From Salinispora arenicola (GTDB taxonomy: Bacteria > Actinomycetota > Actinomycetes > Mycobacteriales > Micromonosporaceae), in contig NZ_VFOL01000001.1 in NCBI RefSeq assembly GCF_006716065.1, positions 1,364,001 through 1,428,000 on the forward strand: a stretch of DNA of 64,000 nt, read 5' to 3'. This document shows positions 17,001 to 24,962 of this stretch, piece after piece. Both the position numbers and the translations under genes were made by a program. Within the stretch, counting starts at the first letter, position 1, and each line of letters starts with the position of its first letter. The notes beneath the pieces were generated by a model. The model ran no database searches and was not told the DNA's origin. It saw nothing but the letters and a program-made list of their open reading frames with translations.

Positions 17001-18563
17001 CAGGCCGACCGGGCCGTCCGCCGGGCGGCCCACGAGACCGGGACGGCGGTGCGGACCGGCGCCGGGGCTTGGCGTCCCGCCGGGGGACTTCCCTTCGAAC
17101 CGTCGCGCGGCTACCACGCCACCGTCGGCGCCTGCGATGCTGGCCTGTTGCTCAGCGTCAAGGGCGCCCCGGAGACCGTCCTGCCCCGCTGCCTCAACCG
17201 CCGTACCGAGGCCGGGGTGGTACCGATGGACGATTCGACCCGGGAGGCGGTCCAGCAGGAGCTGCTCCGGCACGCCGGTGCCGGCCAGCGGGTGCTGGCC
17301 CTCGCCGAACGCATCGTTCCCGACGAGACCGTCACCGACGAGGACGTCCGGGACCTGACGTTCGTCGGCATCCTCGCGCTGGCCGACGGGATCCGGGCCA
17401 GCGCCGCACCGGCGGTCGAGAACATCCGCCGGGCCGGGGTGCACACCATCATGATCACCGGCGATCATCCGGCCACCGCCGAGGCGATCGCCTCGGTGAT
17501 CAGCCCCGGTGACGGCCAGCAGGTGGTGACCGCCAACGACCTTGAGGACCTCGACGACGAGGCGCTGGCCGCCCGCCTGGTCACCACGGACGTCGTGGCC
17601 CGCTGCACCCCGGCCCACAAGGTTCGGATCATCCAGGCGTTACGCACCTGCGGCCGTACCGTGGCGATGACCGGCGACGGCGCCAACGACGCACCCGCCA
17701 TCCGCCTCGCCGATGTCGGCATCGCCCTCGGACAACGGGGCACCCCGGCGGCTCGCGCGGCCGCCGATCTGGTGGTCATGGACGACCGGCTGGAGACCAT
17801 CATCGCCACCCTCGCCGAGGGACGAGCCATGTGGTCGTCGGTCCGGCACGCGCTGAGCATCCTGTTCGGCGGCAACCTCGGCGAAATCGCGTTCAGCATC
17901 GTCACCGCCGCTGTCGACGGACGTTCCGCGCTCAACGGCCGGCAGCTGCTGCTCGTCAACCTTCTCACCGACCTGGCCCCCGCGCTGGCCGTGGCGGTCC
18001 GGCCGCCCCGGCCCGAACACAGCGAAAACCTGCTCCGGGAGGGGCCGGACACCTCCCTCGGCGCCACGCTCAACCAGGAACTCGGTGTCCGCGCCACCTC
18101 CACCGCGCTCGGTGCCACCGCAGGTTGGGTGCTGTCCCGTTGGGTGGCGGCGTCACCGCGCCGGTCCGGCACGGTAGCCCTGGTATCGCTGGTCGGCACC
18201 CAACTCGGACAGACCCTGCTGGCCGGCGGTGCCACTCCGGGCGTCCTGCTCTCCACCGCCGGCTCGGTGGGGGTACTCGTGCTGGTCGTGCAGACTCCCG
18301 GCCTCAGCCACTTCTTCGGCTGCACCCCGCTCGGCCCGATCAGCTGGACGATCGCCACCGGCTCCGCAGCCGGCGCCGCCCTCGCCAACGGCGCGGTCGC
18401 CCGCCTGGTGCAGCAGCTACCGGCGCCGCCCCGACCCGGGGTGGATCTGCACGACCTGATCGCCCGGCTACGCCGCCACGGGCAGGCAAGCCAGGACGGC
18501 GGCGGTCGCCACGAACGCCCCACCCCAGGTAGCGGCGTTCGCCACGACGCTTCCCCCGGGTAG
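14025..18563 (+). CDS. ctpI: very large CtpI-like cation-transporting P-type ATPase
   Basis: 1512 residues. An N-terminal region of ~650 residues includes a heavy-metal-associated-like fold (HHIEVHGVCQDGGDQLARQV) without the CxxC metal motif, followed by a second degenerate ATPase-like half. The catalytic half then shows TGES (~783), membrane PEGLP (~901), the phosphorylated DKTGTLTEG (~940) and MTGDGANDAP (~1217), with six or more membrane helices. This length and double layout match mycobacterial CtpI, whose ion is not established; Mg2+ or another divalent cation has been suggested. No clear ribosome site precedes the ATG at 14025, so an ATG at 14028 or 14052 could be the true start. The last ~20 residues are low-complexity and stop in a GGTAGCGGCG motif that recurs nearby. 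Confidence 0.88.
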   Translation: MMPLGRIAGSMLASGGVPQLVEHAARNVGSAATQAARLAGLTRRRVWSRPGRHHIEVHGVCQDGGDQLARQVEAALERVPGVIWARVNAPSGRVIVAVGPPKPRLRDLIATVARAERVSPHEPDPEIPPPHPPEEGPRTPRTLGALASDALGLTISAATRILPFAPVPGEVAGLLNAVDLHPRLHALAGRGLRADPRADVLFPLAEAVVQGLAGGWTGIVLDGVQRVVQWGEARAQLVAWAKAEPQLTGTPDRASAHVLPAERPCPKPDGPAETYVTRMLHAGAVAAAATIPMAGVKRAAALSLSALPKATGSGREGYAAQLGALLARRGVIAMDRSVLRELDRIDTLVLDAAILGSDRGLLTDLAPLDDTDLGEVAARAFALFDPDRPGAVHRDGSWRVGPLDRLDAADPGDTPHSDRLRNAGGRLLGLAYGDRLVALLRVETEPAPGVDLLPAAARRAGLRLVVADDDPGRYDFADTVLAGGDRLAETVRQLQRDGAVVMLVSGDRVALGAADCGLGLTTDEEPPPWGAHLLVGTDLRISALVVEAAGVARRMTEQNIRLGFAGTGLGALSALTAAREQLPDRSLAAVNGTAALAFAHGVWRAQRLPNRTGAPTPHRTVPWHLMPVRTVLDRLDSGSDGLDPVEADRRHTGGVADGGPSPTLLRAFLDELANPLTPVLAAGAVLSASFGSLVDAGLVGGVVGGSALVGAVHQRNTERSLAELLSRTAVTARVRRGGAEHLLPADHLVPGDVIVLEPGDAVPADCRVLEANGLEADESSLTGESLPVGKTDEPVTAADLAERHSMLYEGTTIAAGHGRGVVVATGADTEAGRSLALARHAPTTGGVEARLGGLTGSAIPLALGSAVAVAGAGVARGVPLSETAATAANLAVASVPEGLPFLVSAAQLAAARRLAERGALVRNPRTIEALGRVDVLCFDKTGTLTEGRLMLSGVGDGDRYAKVDQLDDHLRTILAVALRATPDADDPEQLPEQADRAVRRAAHETGTAVRTGAGAWRPAGGLPFEPSRGYHATVGACDAGLLLSVKGAPETVLPRCLNRRTEAGVVPMDDSTREAVQQELLRHAGAGQRVLALAERIVPDETVTDEDVRDLTFVGILALADGIRASAAPAVENIRRAGVHTIMITGDHPATAEAIASVISPGDGQQVVTANDLEDLDDEALAARLVTTDVVARCTPAHKVRIIQALRTCGRTVAMTGDGANDAPAIRLADVGIALGQRGTPAARAAADLVVMDDRLETIIATLAEGRAMWSSVRHALSILFGGNLGEIAFSIVTAAVDGRSALNGRQLLLVNLLTDLAPALAVAVRPPRPEHSENLLREGPDTSLGATLNQELGVRATSTALGATAGWVLSRWVAASPRRSGTVALVSLVGTQLGQTLLAGGATPGVLLSTAGSVGVLVLVVQTPGLSHFFGCTPLGPISWTIATGSAAGAALANGAVARLVQQLPAPPRPGVDLHDLIARLRRHGQASQDGGGRHERPTPGSGVRHDASPG

Positions 18564-18640
18564 CGGCGGTCGAGCGACGTCAGGGCGATGACGGATTCGA
18601 GGGCGGCCGGCGTCCCGCCGCTTACCCCCAGGTAGCGGCG
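18523..18640. repeat. short GGTAGCGGCG repeats across the ctpI/sua5 convergent ends
   Basis: CCCCAGGTAGCGGCG occurs at 18523-18537 inside the 3' end of ctpI and again at 18626-18640 at the 3' end of the convergent sua5 gene, with a third near-copy (CCGGGTAGCGGCGG) covering the ctpI stop. The TAG stop of ctpI comes from the repeat, suggesting the tail arose by local duplication. Confidence 0.5.
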
Positions 18641-19593
18641 GCGCGGCGCAACCGGTCGTTGACTGCCCGGCCCACGCCCACCTCAGGCACCGGTTCGACG
18701 ACGATCTCGTCGACGCCGGCACCATCCAGCCGGTGCAGCGCGTCGAACAGCCGGGCCGCCGCCTCGGTCAGGTCACCATCGCTGGACAGCACCTCGACCG
18801 CCGCCCACTCCCCCGCCGGTCGGCTGCGGAAGCCCAGAAATCCCCGCCGGGCACCCCCGCCGTCCATCGGTCCGGCACCCGTGACCAACCGCAACGGCGT
18901 ACGCGGGGCGTAGTGCGCCGCCAGCGTCCCCGGCGCCACCGGCTGCCCCGAACTGCCTGGCCGGACGGTCACCGGGCCGACCGCTTCCTCCAGCGACTCC
19001 ACCGGCAGTGCGCCCAGCCGCAGCACCACCGGACGCTCACCTCGCACGTCCACGATCGTCGACTCGATCCCACACCGGGTCGGCCCACCGTCGAGCACCA
19101 CGTCGACTGCCGCCCCCAGCCCCGCCACCACGTGCTCGGCCCACGTCGGACTGAGCTGTCCGAACCGGTTTGCGCTCGGTGCCGCCACGGGCACCCCCGC
19201 CGCCGCGATCAACCCGCGAGCCGCCGCATGGTCCGGCACCCGCACCGCCATCGTCTCCAACCCGGAGGTGACGATTGGTGGAATCGCCGCCGGCCGGTCC
19301 ACGATCAGCGTCAACGGACCGGGCCAGAACCGCTCGGCCAGCACCGCCACCGCCGGCGACACCGTGCCCACCAGCTTCTCCAACTCCGCCGCCTCGGCCA
19401 GGTGGGTGATCAGCGGATCGAAGCTCGGCCGTGCCTTGGCCGCGAAGATCCGGGCCACCGCCTGAGCGTCCAGTGCATTCGCACCCAGGCCGTACACCGT
19501 CTCGGTGGGGAAGGCCACCAGACCGCCGGCCCGCAGGACGGCAGCCGCCTCGGCGACACCACTGTCGGCGGACATCACTCGCGGCGTGCTCAC
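18622..19593 (-). CDS. sua5: L-threonylcarbamoyladenylate synthase (Sua5/TsaC type)
   Basis: 323 residues. The YrdC/TsaC domain includes GGLVAFPTETVYGLGANA, KARPSFDPLITH, FWPGPLTLIV and SANRFGQLSPT; after a linker comes the shorter C-terminal Sua5 domain (VAPGTLAAHYAPRTPLRLV). It makes threonylcarbamoyl-AMP for the t6A37 modification of ANN-decoding tRNAs. The start is a GTG at 19593; an ATG at 19575 is possible. It is divergent from valS, so two tRNA-function genes share an 89-base intergenic region. Confidence 0.93.
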   Translation of the reverse strand: MSTPRVMSADSGVAEAAAVLRAGGLVAFPTETVYGLGANALDAQAVARIFAAKARPSFDPLITHLAEAAELEKLVGTVSPAVAVLAERFWPGPLTLIVDRPAAIPPIVTSGLETMAVRVPDHAAARGLIAAAGVPVAAPSANRFGQLSPTWAEHVVAGLGAAVDVVLDGGPTRCGIESTIVDVRGERPVVLRLGALPVESLEEAVGPVTVRPGSSGQPVAPGTLAAHYAPRTPLRLVTGAGPMDGGGARRGFLGFRSRPAGEWAAVEVLSSDGDLTEAAARLFDALHRLDGAGVDEIVVEPVPEVGVGRAVNDRLRRAAATWG

Positions 19594-19670
19594 CCCTCGA
19601 CGCTAGCCTGCCGGACCCGCTCGGCCCTCGCCGACCCGGTCAGCGCGGGGAAATCACTGGACCAGCGGCA

Positions 19671-19676
19671 TATAGT
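19671..19676 (+). promoter_or_regulatory. -10 element of a probable leaderless valS promoter
   Basis: TATAGT ends six bases before the valS GTG, placing the expected transcription start at or next to the start codon. No Shine-Dalgarno sequence precedes the GTG and no clear -35 hexamer is seen. This is the pattern of leaderless actinobacterial mRNAs. Confidence 0.45.
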
Positions 19677-19682
19677 CCGACA

Positions 19683-22301
19683 GTGACCGGGAACACCAGG
19701 AAGCGAATAACCGTGCCAGCCAAGGCGTCCCTCGAGGGCATCGAGCAGGTCTGGTCGCGGGTATGGGAGCAGAACGGCACCTATCGCTTCGACCGCTCGG
19801 TAACCCGGGACGACGTGTACTCGATCGACACCCCGCCGCCGACGGTCAGCGGGGCGCTGCACGTCGGTCACGTCTTCTCCTACACCCACGCCGACGCTAT
19901 CGCCCGGTTCCAGCGGATGCGGGGCAAGATGGTGTTCTACCCGATGGGCTGGGACGACAACGGTCTGCCCACCGAGCGGCGGGTGCAGAACTACTACGGG
20001 GTGCAGTGCGACCCCTCCCTTCCGTACGACCCCGGCTACACCCCACCAGCCGAGCCACCGGGCCGGCCACAGCCGATCTCCCGGCGTAACTTCGTGGAGC
20101 TGTGCAGGAACCTCACGAAGATCGACGAGCAGGCGTTCGAGGCCCTGTGGCGGCACCTTGGCCTGTCCGTTGACTGGTCCTTGACGTATGCGACGATCGA
20201 CGACCGGAGTCGGGCGATCTCGCAGCGGGCCTTCCTGCGCAACCTGGCACGCGGCGAGGCGTACCTGGCGGATGCCCCGACCCTCTGGGATGTCAGCTTT
20301 CGGACGGCCGTCGCGCAGGCCGAGCTGGAGGATCGCGAACGCCAGGGCCACTACTACCGGCTCTCCTTCCGCTCGGCGGCCGGTGACGCCATCCACGTCG
20401 AGACCACCCGGCCGGAGTTGCTACCGGCCTGCGTCGCGCTCGTCGCCCACCCGGATGACAAGCGATACCAGCACCTGTTCGGCAGCACCGCCGTCACGCC
20501 GCTCTTCGGTGTCCCGGTGCCGATCAAGGCCCACCCGCTGGCGCAGCCGGACAAGGGCTCCGGCATCGCGATGATCTGCACCTTCGGCGACCTGACGGAC
20601 GTGCTGTGGTGGCGGGAGCTGGCCCTGCCGACCCGGCCGGTGATGGGTCGCGACGGCCGCCTACTCCCCGAGCCACCCCCCGGGATCACCAACGCCGAGG
20701 CCGTGGCGGCATACCGGACGTTGGCCGGCCTGACGGCGTTCTCCGCCAAGGCGAAGATGGTGGAGCTGCTGCGCGCCTCCGGGGATCTCGCGGGAGACCC
20801 ACAGCCCACCGCCCAGACGGTCAAGTTCTACGAGAAGGGCGACAAGCCCCTCGAAATCGTCACCACCCGCCAGTGGTATGTCCGCAACGGTGGTCGGAAC
20901 GCCCAGCTGCGGGCCGCCCTGATCCGCCGCGGGCGTGAGCTGTCCTGGTCCCCCCGGTTCATGCGCAGCCGGTACGAGAACTGGGTCGAGGGCCTCGCGG
21001 GAGACTGGATCATCAGTCGACAGCGCTTCTTCGGTGTGCCGATCCCGGTCTGGTATCCGCTCGACGACTCGGGCGAGCCCGACTATGAGCGCCCCATCCT
21101 GCCCGACGACGCGGCGCTGCCAGTCGATCCGAGCAGTGACACACCGACCGGCTACCACGACAGCCAGCGCCACCAACCGGGCGGTTTCACGGCGGACCCG
21201 GATGTCATGGATACCTGGGCCACGTCCTCGCTCACGCCGGAGATCGCCGGCGGGTGGACGGTCGACGACGATCTTTTCGGCCGGGTCTTCCCCATGGACC
21301 TCCGTCCGCAGGCGCACGAAATCATCCGGACGTGGCTGTTCGCCACCATGCTCCGGTCGCACCAGGAGTTCGACCGCCTGCCCTGGCGTACAGCGCTGCT
21401 GTCGGGTTGGATCCTCGACCCGGACCGCAAGAAGATGTCAAAGTCCAAGGGAAACAGCGCGGTCACACCGATGTCCCTCCTGGCCGAATACGGGTCCGAC
21501 GCCGTCCGGTACTGGGCCGTCAGCGGCCGTCCGGGCACCGACACGGCCTTCGACACCGGCCAGATGAAGATCGGCCGCCGGCTCGCCATCAAGATCTTGA
21601 ACGCTACCAAGTTCGTGCTGCGGTTCGAGTCTCCGACGCTCCGGGCACCCCACGTGGCGCACGTGACCGAACCGCTCGACCGTTCGATGCTGGCCCGTCT
21701 GGCCGATGTGGTCGCCGCCGCCACTACCGGGTTCACCCAGTACGACTACACCCGGTCCCTCGAGTGCACGGAGCATTTCTTCTGGTCGTTCTGTGACGAC
21801 TACCTGGAGCTGGTCAAGGAACGCGCGTACGGGAACCCGGACGATCCCGCCGTCCGCTCGGCCCATGCGGCGCTCGCGTTGGCGCTGCGCACGCTGCTGC
21901 GACTGTTCGCGCCGATGCTGCCGTTCGTCACCGAGGAAGCCTGGTCGTGGTGGCAGGAGGGTTCGGTGCACCGGGCATCGTGGCCCGCCCGGCAGGAACT
22001 CGTCGGCGACGCCGACGGCGTCGACCGGGCCAACCGCATCGATAAGTTCAACGGCTCCGACGAGGCCGTGGACGACCTGCTCGGGCTCGCCTCCGGCGTG
22101 CTCGCCGCCATCCGGCGGGCGAAATCCGAGGCGCAGCAGTCGATGCGGGCATCGGTGGCCCAGCTCACCCTGCGCGGACGCGCCTCCGACCTCGCCGCCT
22201 TCGCTCTGGTCAGTCGGGACGTCCGGGCAGCGGGTGTGGTGCGCGACGTCGACACCGCCGAGGCGGACGTGCCGTTGACACCGGAGATCACACTCGGCTG
22301 A
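19683..22301 (+). CDS. valS: valine--tRNA ligase
   Basis: 872-residue class I synthetase. HIGH motif HVGH in SGALHVGHVFSYTHADA (~60), editing (CP1) domain with ETTRPELLPACVALVAHPDD, and KMSKS in DRKKMSKSKGN (~583). The protein ends soon after the anticodon-binding domain and lacks the C-terminal coiled-coil arm of E. coli ValRS; this shorter form is usual in Streptomyces and relatives. GTG at 19683 fits the homologous start and a -10 box seven bases upstream; the open frame continues upstream without a ribosome site. Editing residues look intact. It is probably the housekeeping enzyme, although a second copy elsewhere cannot be excluded. Confidence 0.94.
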   Translation: MTGNTRKRITVPAKASLEGIEQVWSRVWEQNGTYRFDRSVTRDDVYSIDTPPPTVSGALHVGHVFSYTHADAIARFQRMRGKMVFYPMGWDDNGLPTERRVQNYYGVQCDPSLPYDPGYTPPAEPPGRPQPISRRNFVELCRNLTKIDEQAFEALWRHLGLSVDWSLTYATIDDRSRAISQRAFLRNLARGEAYLADAPTLWDVSFRTAVAQAELEDRERQGHYYRLSFRSAAGDAIHVETTRPELLPACVALVAHPDDKRYQHLFGSTAVTPLFGVPVPIKAHPLAQPDKGSGIAMICTFGDLTDVLWWRELALPTRPVMGRDGRLLPEPPPGITNAEAVAAYRTLAGLTAFSAKAKMVELLRASGDLAGDPQPTAQTVKFYEKGDKPLEIVTTRQWYVRNGGRNAQLRAALIRRGRELSWSPRFMRSRYENWVEGLAGDWIISRQRFFGVPIPVWYPLDDSGEPDYERPILPDDAALPVDPSSDTPTGYHDSQRHQPGGFTADPDVMDTWATSSLTPEIAGGWTVDDDLFGRVFPMDLRPQAHEIIRTWLFATMLRSHQEFDRLPWRTALLSGWILDPDRKKMSKSKGNSAVTPMSLLAEYGSDAVRYWAVSGRPGTDTAFDTGQMKIGRRLAIKILNATKFVLRFESPTLRAPHVAHVTEPLDRSMLARLADVVAAATTGFTQYDYTRSLECTEHFFWSFCDDYLELVKERAYGNPDDPAVRSAHAALALALRTLLRLFAPMLPFVTEEAWSWWQEGSVHRASWPARQELVGDADGVDRANRIDKFNGSDEAVDDLLGLASGVLAAIRRAKSEAQQSMRASVAQLTLRGRASDLAAFALVSRDVRAAGVVRDVDTAEADVPLTPEITLG

Positions 22302-22357
22302 CCCGTCTCGCAGGTCAGTCAGCATGAGTCACGTCGGCCCTGCCCGCCCACGACGCC

Positions 22358-22801
22358 CTAGTGACCTGACACGGCCCCACCTCCTCGGTCCAGCCAGGCG
22401 TCGGCCCAGTCGAGTTGAGGGCAACCGCTGTCGGCGCACCTGGGGCAGGTCCGCCCTCCCCAGTGGTCACGAATGATCATTTCAATCGCTCGAAACACCA
22501 AGTCCAGGTCCGCTGACTCGAAGGCGCTGGTCGCGGGTACGCCCGACCCCTCGGCCTCCGTGGCCACCGTCCATCCCAGGAACCTATCCGCGAGACCATC
22601 CGGCGGGTGGCCGTTGAGTTGGCGTAGCTGATCGGACGCCTCTTTCAGGAGGTCGCCGAGGTGGGTCAGCAGGTCTGACCCCCTGCCGTGAAACTCGGCC
22701 AGCAGGCGGAGCCGGGCGGGCTGGCAGGGCCAGGCAGCGCCGCAGGCCCGGCACCGCCAGAGCGGGCGCATGGGGTCGTGTGGCACCGGTTCGCGCGTCA
22801 T
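22358..22801 (-). CDS. hypothetical two-zinc-knuckle protein of the first XRE cassette
   Basis: 147 residues with two Cys clusters, LWRCRACGAAWPC near the N-terminus and RTCPRCADSGCPQLDW near the C-terminus, around an acidic helical middle (SADLDLVFRAIEMIIRDHW). It could bind zinc. It is the last of four small leftward genes divergent from an XRE/DUF397 pair, and its ATG overlaps the stop of the preceding 53-residue gene (ATGA), so translation is coupled. No function recognised. The tight packing indicates a single transcriptional unit with the other small genes. Confidence 0.75.
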   Translation of the reverse strand: MTREPVPHDPMRPLWRCRACGAAWPCQPARLRLLAEFHGRGSDLLTHLGDLLKEASDQLRQLNGHPPDGLADRFLGWTVATEAEGSGVPATSAFESADLDLVFRAIEMIIRDHWGGRTCPRCADSGCPQLDWADAWLDRGGGAVSGH

Positions 22802-22959
22802 TGGGTCGGCCGACGTACCCGGAACTTCTCCGCCAGCGTGGGGCGGTCGGGCCGCCCTGCCCGAACGGCAGGCAAGGTCTCTGCTGGGCTTGGAGGCAAG
22901 TTATGCCCCGGAACACGCTTGGCCAGTGGTGCAGTGGCTTTCTTCCGTGGAAATTGCAC
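22798..22959 (-). CDS. 53-residue basic small protein, coupled to the Cys-rich gene
   Basis: GTG start at 22959 behind GGGGGAGATGAC. The product begins VQFPRKKATAPLAKRVPG and ends PTLAEKFRVRRPTQ, strongly basic and Pro-rich, probably disordered. Its TGA overlaps the ATG of the next gene in ATGA, and its good ribosome site and position in the operon argue it is real although very short. An ATG at 22964 in another frame is not compatible with the coupling. Possible roles include a peptide signal, toxin or nucleic-acid-binding peptide; none is shown. Confidence 0.6.
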   Translation of the reverse strand: MQFPRKKATAPLAKRVPGHNLPPSPAETLPAVRAGRPDRPTLAEKFRVRRPTQ

Positions 22960-23001
22960 GTCATCTCCCCCTTTGCCCGGAAGGGCGATCTCGGGTGGTC
23001 C

Positions 23002-23166
23002 TCACAAGGGCGGCCGACTTCCGCCCACCCCCTGATGGCTGTGGCGCGGGCAACGCTTCGGGTCGCCGCATCGGGGGCACCAGGTGCCCGAGCGCTTGAT
23101 GGTCAATAGGCCCAGTGCCAGGCCGATGGCAAGCCCAGCGAGTGCGGCAGCAGCAACGGCAGTCAT
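23002..23166 (-). CDS. 54-residue membrane protein with CxxC tail
   Basis: MTAVAAAALAGLAIGLALGL forms one transmembrane helix, followed by TIKRSGTWCPRCGDPKRCPR, a zinc-ribbon-like Cys set, and a short tail ending RPPL. ATG at 23166 lies 37 bases after the stop of the 71-residue gene, and the stop lies 42 bases before the next start. The cytoplasmic Cys cluster resembles the RTCPRCADSGC cluster of the 147-residue protein, so the two may be related in function. Family not recognised. Confidence 0.65.
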   Translation of the reverse strand: MTAVAAAALAGLAIGLALGLLTIKRSGTWCPRCGDPKRCPRHSHQGVGGSRPPL

Positions 23167-23203
23167 TGATGTTTCCGCCTTGGCTGCGGTAGTGGGTGCG
23201 GGT

Positions 23204-23419
23204 TCACCACTGACCCCCGTTCGCCCGCCAGGTCTGGGCGGGGGTAAGCCAGCCGGCGCGGCCTGGCTGGGGATCGGCGAGGGTTGGTTGGGTCATCCAC
23301 GCGGGCAGGTTGGCTGGTCGTTTCGGGTGGTAGGTAGCGCGCGCCGCGTACGGGGTGGTGGGACCGATGGCGCCCAACGGTGCGGGGCGGCGGCAGCGGC
23401 GAAGTAGCCAGCGAACCAT
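23204..23419 (-). CDS. 71-residue small protein with AIGP motif, first gene of the small-gene operon
   Basis: Starts MVRWLLRRCRRPAPLGAIGP with ATG at 23419 behind AAGAGGGGA. An Arg-rich N-terminus, the AIGPTTPYAARA motif and a Pro/Trp-rich tail are visible. It is clearly homologous to the 58-residue product at 31243-31419 (MFRLFRKRRRSARLDAIGPA), which also sits beside an XRE regulator. That recurrence is the best evidence that both are genes. It heads a leftward operon divergent from the XRE gene at 23673. Function unknown. Confidence 0.7.
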   Translation of the reverse strand: MVRWLLRRCRRPAPLGAIGPTTPYAARATYHPKRPANLPAWMTQPTLADPQPGRAGWLTPAQTWRANGGQW

Positions 23420-23531
23420 GGTCTGTTCCCCTCTTAGATCAGGCAAAGACCGGGAGTGCGAGGTATCGCACTAACTCCCGAGGGGTCCGGTTTGATTGCG
23501 CATGGTGACCGGACTCCACTCGACTATCGCA

Positions 23532-23558
23532 GTGATACTCTCACGACACAAGTATCAC
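23532..23558. promoter_or_regulatory. inverted repeat in the divergent XRE/small-gene promoter region
   Basis: GTGATACT and AGTATCAC form perfect 8-bp arms 11 bases apart, midway between the leftward small-gene operon (start 23419) and the rightward XRE gene (start 23673). Two half-sites separated by about one helical turn suit a dimeric repressor; the XRE protein is the obvious candidate. Confidence 0.5.
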
Positions 23559-23621
23559 GACGTGCTTTCTGTTCCACTGGCCTCGCGCTGCTGTTCCGCT
23601 GACCCCAGCGCCAACGGTGCA

Positions 23622-23636
23622 GTCTCAGACTGAGAC
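23622..23636. promoter_or_regulatory. palindrome just upstream of the XRE gene
   Basis: GTCTCAG-A-CTGAGAC, a perfect 7-1-7 palindrome, ends 36 bases before the ATG at 23673, where it could cover the XRE promoter. Autoregulation is plausible. It differs in sequence from the 23532 repeat, so two regulators or two modes are possible. Confidence 0.45.
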
Positions 23637-23672
23637 ACTGTGGGTGTGGCCAGGGATTACGAGGAGAGGAAC

Positions 23673-24524
23673 ATGCCCACTCCAGCCCCAGCAGCTGGCC
23701 CGACCGTGGTCCGCCGCCAACTCGGCCGGCAACTGCGCCGGCTACGCGACACCACCCGTGCATCGGTTGACGAGGTAGTCGCGCATCGGCGGCTCGGCAT
23801 CAGCCGAGCGAAGTTGTTCAAGATGGAGGCCGGACGACACCCGGTCAAACCTCAAGATGTCGCGGTGCTGTGTGCGCACTACCAGGCATCGGCAGACGAA
23901 ACCGAGCAGCTGACCGCGCTCGCATTGGCGACGGGCGGTCAGAGTTGGTGGCACGTCTATGGCGACGATGTCCCGGAGTGGTTCAGCCTCTACTTGGAGA
24001 TCGAACCCGCTGCGGCGATGATCCGGACCTACGAGTCCGAACTGATCCCGGGCCTGTTGCAGACACCCGAGTACGCGCGCGCCGTCTACCGGGCACGCAA
24101 CCCAGACGACAGCGACTACGAAATCGAAAGTCGTGTCTCGCTAAGGATCAATCGCCAGGCGATCCTCACGCGGGCCGACCCCCAACCACCGGCCTTGCAT
24201 GTCGTACTCAACGAGGCGGCGGTGCGGCGCGAGGTCGGCGGGTCGGATGTGATGGCCGAGCAAATCATCAGGCTACGTCAGGTGGCAACCCGACCCAACA
24301 CCACCATCTCGGTCCTACCGCTCGCAGGTGGCGCGCACGCCGCGATGGAGTCCGCGTTCGTGATCCTGGACTTTCCGGACCCAGCGGAGGACCCGTCAGT
24401 TGTCTATCTCGACTCGCCCAGCTCCGCCGCGTACCTGCAAAAGGGTGTCGAGATCGCCCGGTACGAAACGATATTCGGGCTTGTCTGCTGCCAAGCCGTT
24501 CCGATCCTGGAGTATCAGCCATGA
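23673..24524 (+). CDS. XRE-family regulator with DUF5753 (Scr1-type) domain
   Basis: 283 residues. N-terminal helix-turn-helix (about 12-70: QLGRQLRRLRDTTRASVDEV to ISRAKLFKMEAGRHPVKPQD), then a DUF5753 domain with the usual markers: WFSLYLEIEPAA, ESELIPGLLQTPEYARAV, RQAIL, LHVVLNEAAVRR and SVVYLDSPSSAAYLQ. Such proteins pair with DUF397 partners in actinobacteria (WhiJ-like, BldB-context and Scr1/Scr2-type systems) and control development or secondary metabolism. ATG at 23673 follows GAGGAGAGGA. Its TGA overlaps the ATG of the DUF397 gene (ATGA). Confidence 0.92.
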   Translation: MPTPAPAAGPTVVRRQLGRQLRRLRDTTRASVDEVVAHRRLGISRAKLFKMEAGRHPVKPQDVAVLCAHYQASADETEQLTALALATGGQSWWHVYGDDVPEWFSLYLEIEPAAAMIRTYESELIPGLLQTPEYARAVYRARNPDDSDYEIESRVSLRINRQAILTRADPQPPALHVVLNEAAVRREVGGSDVMAEQIIRLRQVATRPNTTISVLPLAGGAHAAMESAFVILDFPDPAEDPSVVYLDSPSSAAYLQKGVEIARYETIFGLVCCQAVPILEYQP

Positions 24525-24841
24525 CTCAGCTCCGCGAATACCGTAAAAGCACCCGATCTGGGGGCTCCGGTGGCAATTGTGTCGAATGGGCGCACGCAGC
24601 TCCCATGGTCTATATTCGGGACAGCAAAGACCCGGCTGGGCCGGAGCTGGCCGCCACCTACTCCGAGTGGGAAGACCTCATCCGGGCGGTGGGGGCGGGC
24701 CACGAGCACCCATGGGTCATCCAGCTACCCAGCGGCGTCCAGGTCTGCAAGGACGGGCAGGAACTGCGGTTCACGTCGGCAGAGTGGACGGCGTTCCGCG
24801 CAGGGATCAACGATGGAGAATGCGTACCGGTGGGCGTGTAG
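24521..24841 (+). CDS. DUF397-family protein (partner of the XRE regulator), extended form
   Basis: 106 residues. DUF397 markers: YRKSTRSGGSGGNCVEWA, YIRDSKDPAGPELAATYSEW, and a second TSAEWTAFRAGI segment. Typical DUF397 proteins are 60-80 residues; this one carries an extra strand set (HPWVIQLPSGVQVCKDGQEL) between two SEW/AEW-like endings, as if partly duplicated. Starts inside the regulator's stop codon. DUF397 proteins often antagonise their neighbouring XRE partner; here that is inferred. Confidence 0.88.
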   Translation: MTQLREYRKSTRSGGSGGNCVEWAHAAPMVYIRDSKDPAGPELAATYSEWEDLIRAVGAGHEHPWVIQLPSGVQVCKDGQELRFTSAEWTAFRAGINDGECVPVGV

Positions 24842-24962
24842 AGCTGGTGCTCGTGATGCCGGCGGTATCACGAGCCGGTCGTGGACGATTAGCTCGCTGT
24901 ACACCTCGGCCCGGGGTCTACACCGCACATCCAAGAAGATGATCAAAACGGCATTGGAGGAC

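Noticed and set aside
22584..22964. 126-residue frame starting MTCNFHGRKPLHHW
   Set aside because: Its good ribosome site is better assigned to the GTG at 22959 in another frame, whose stop couples to the next gene; the second half is a shadow of the 147-residue gene.
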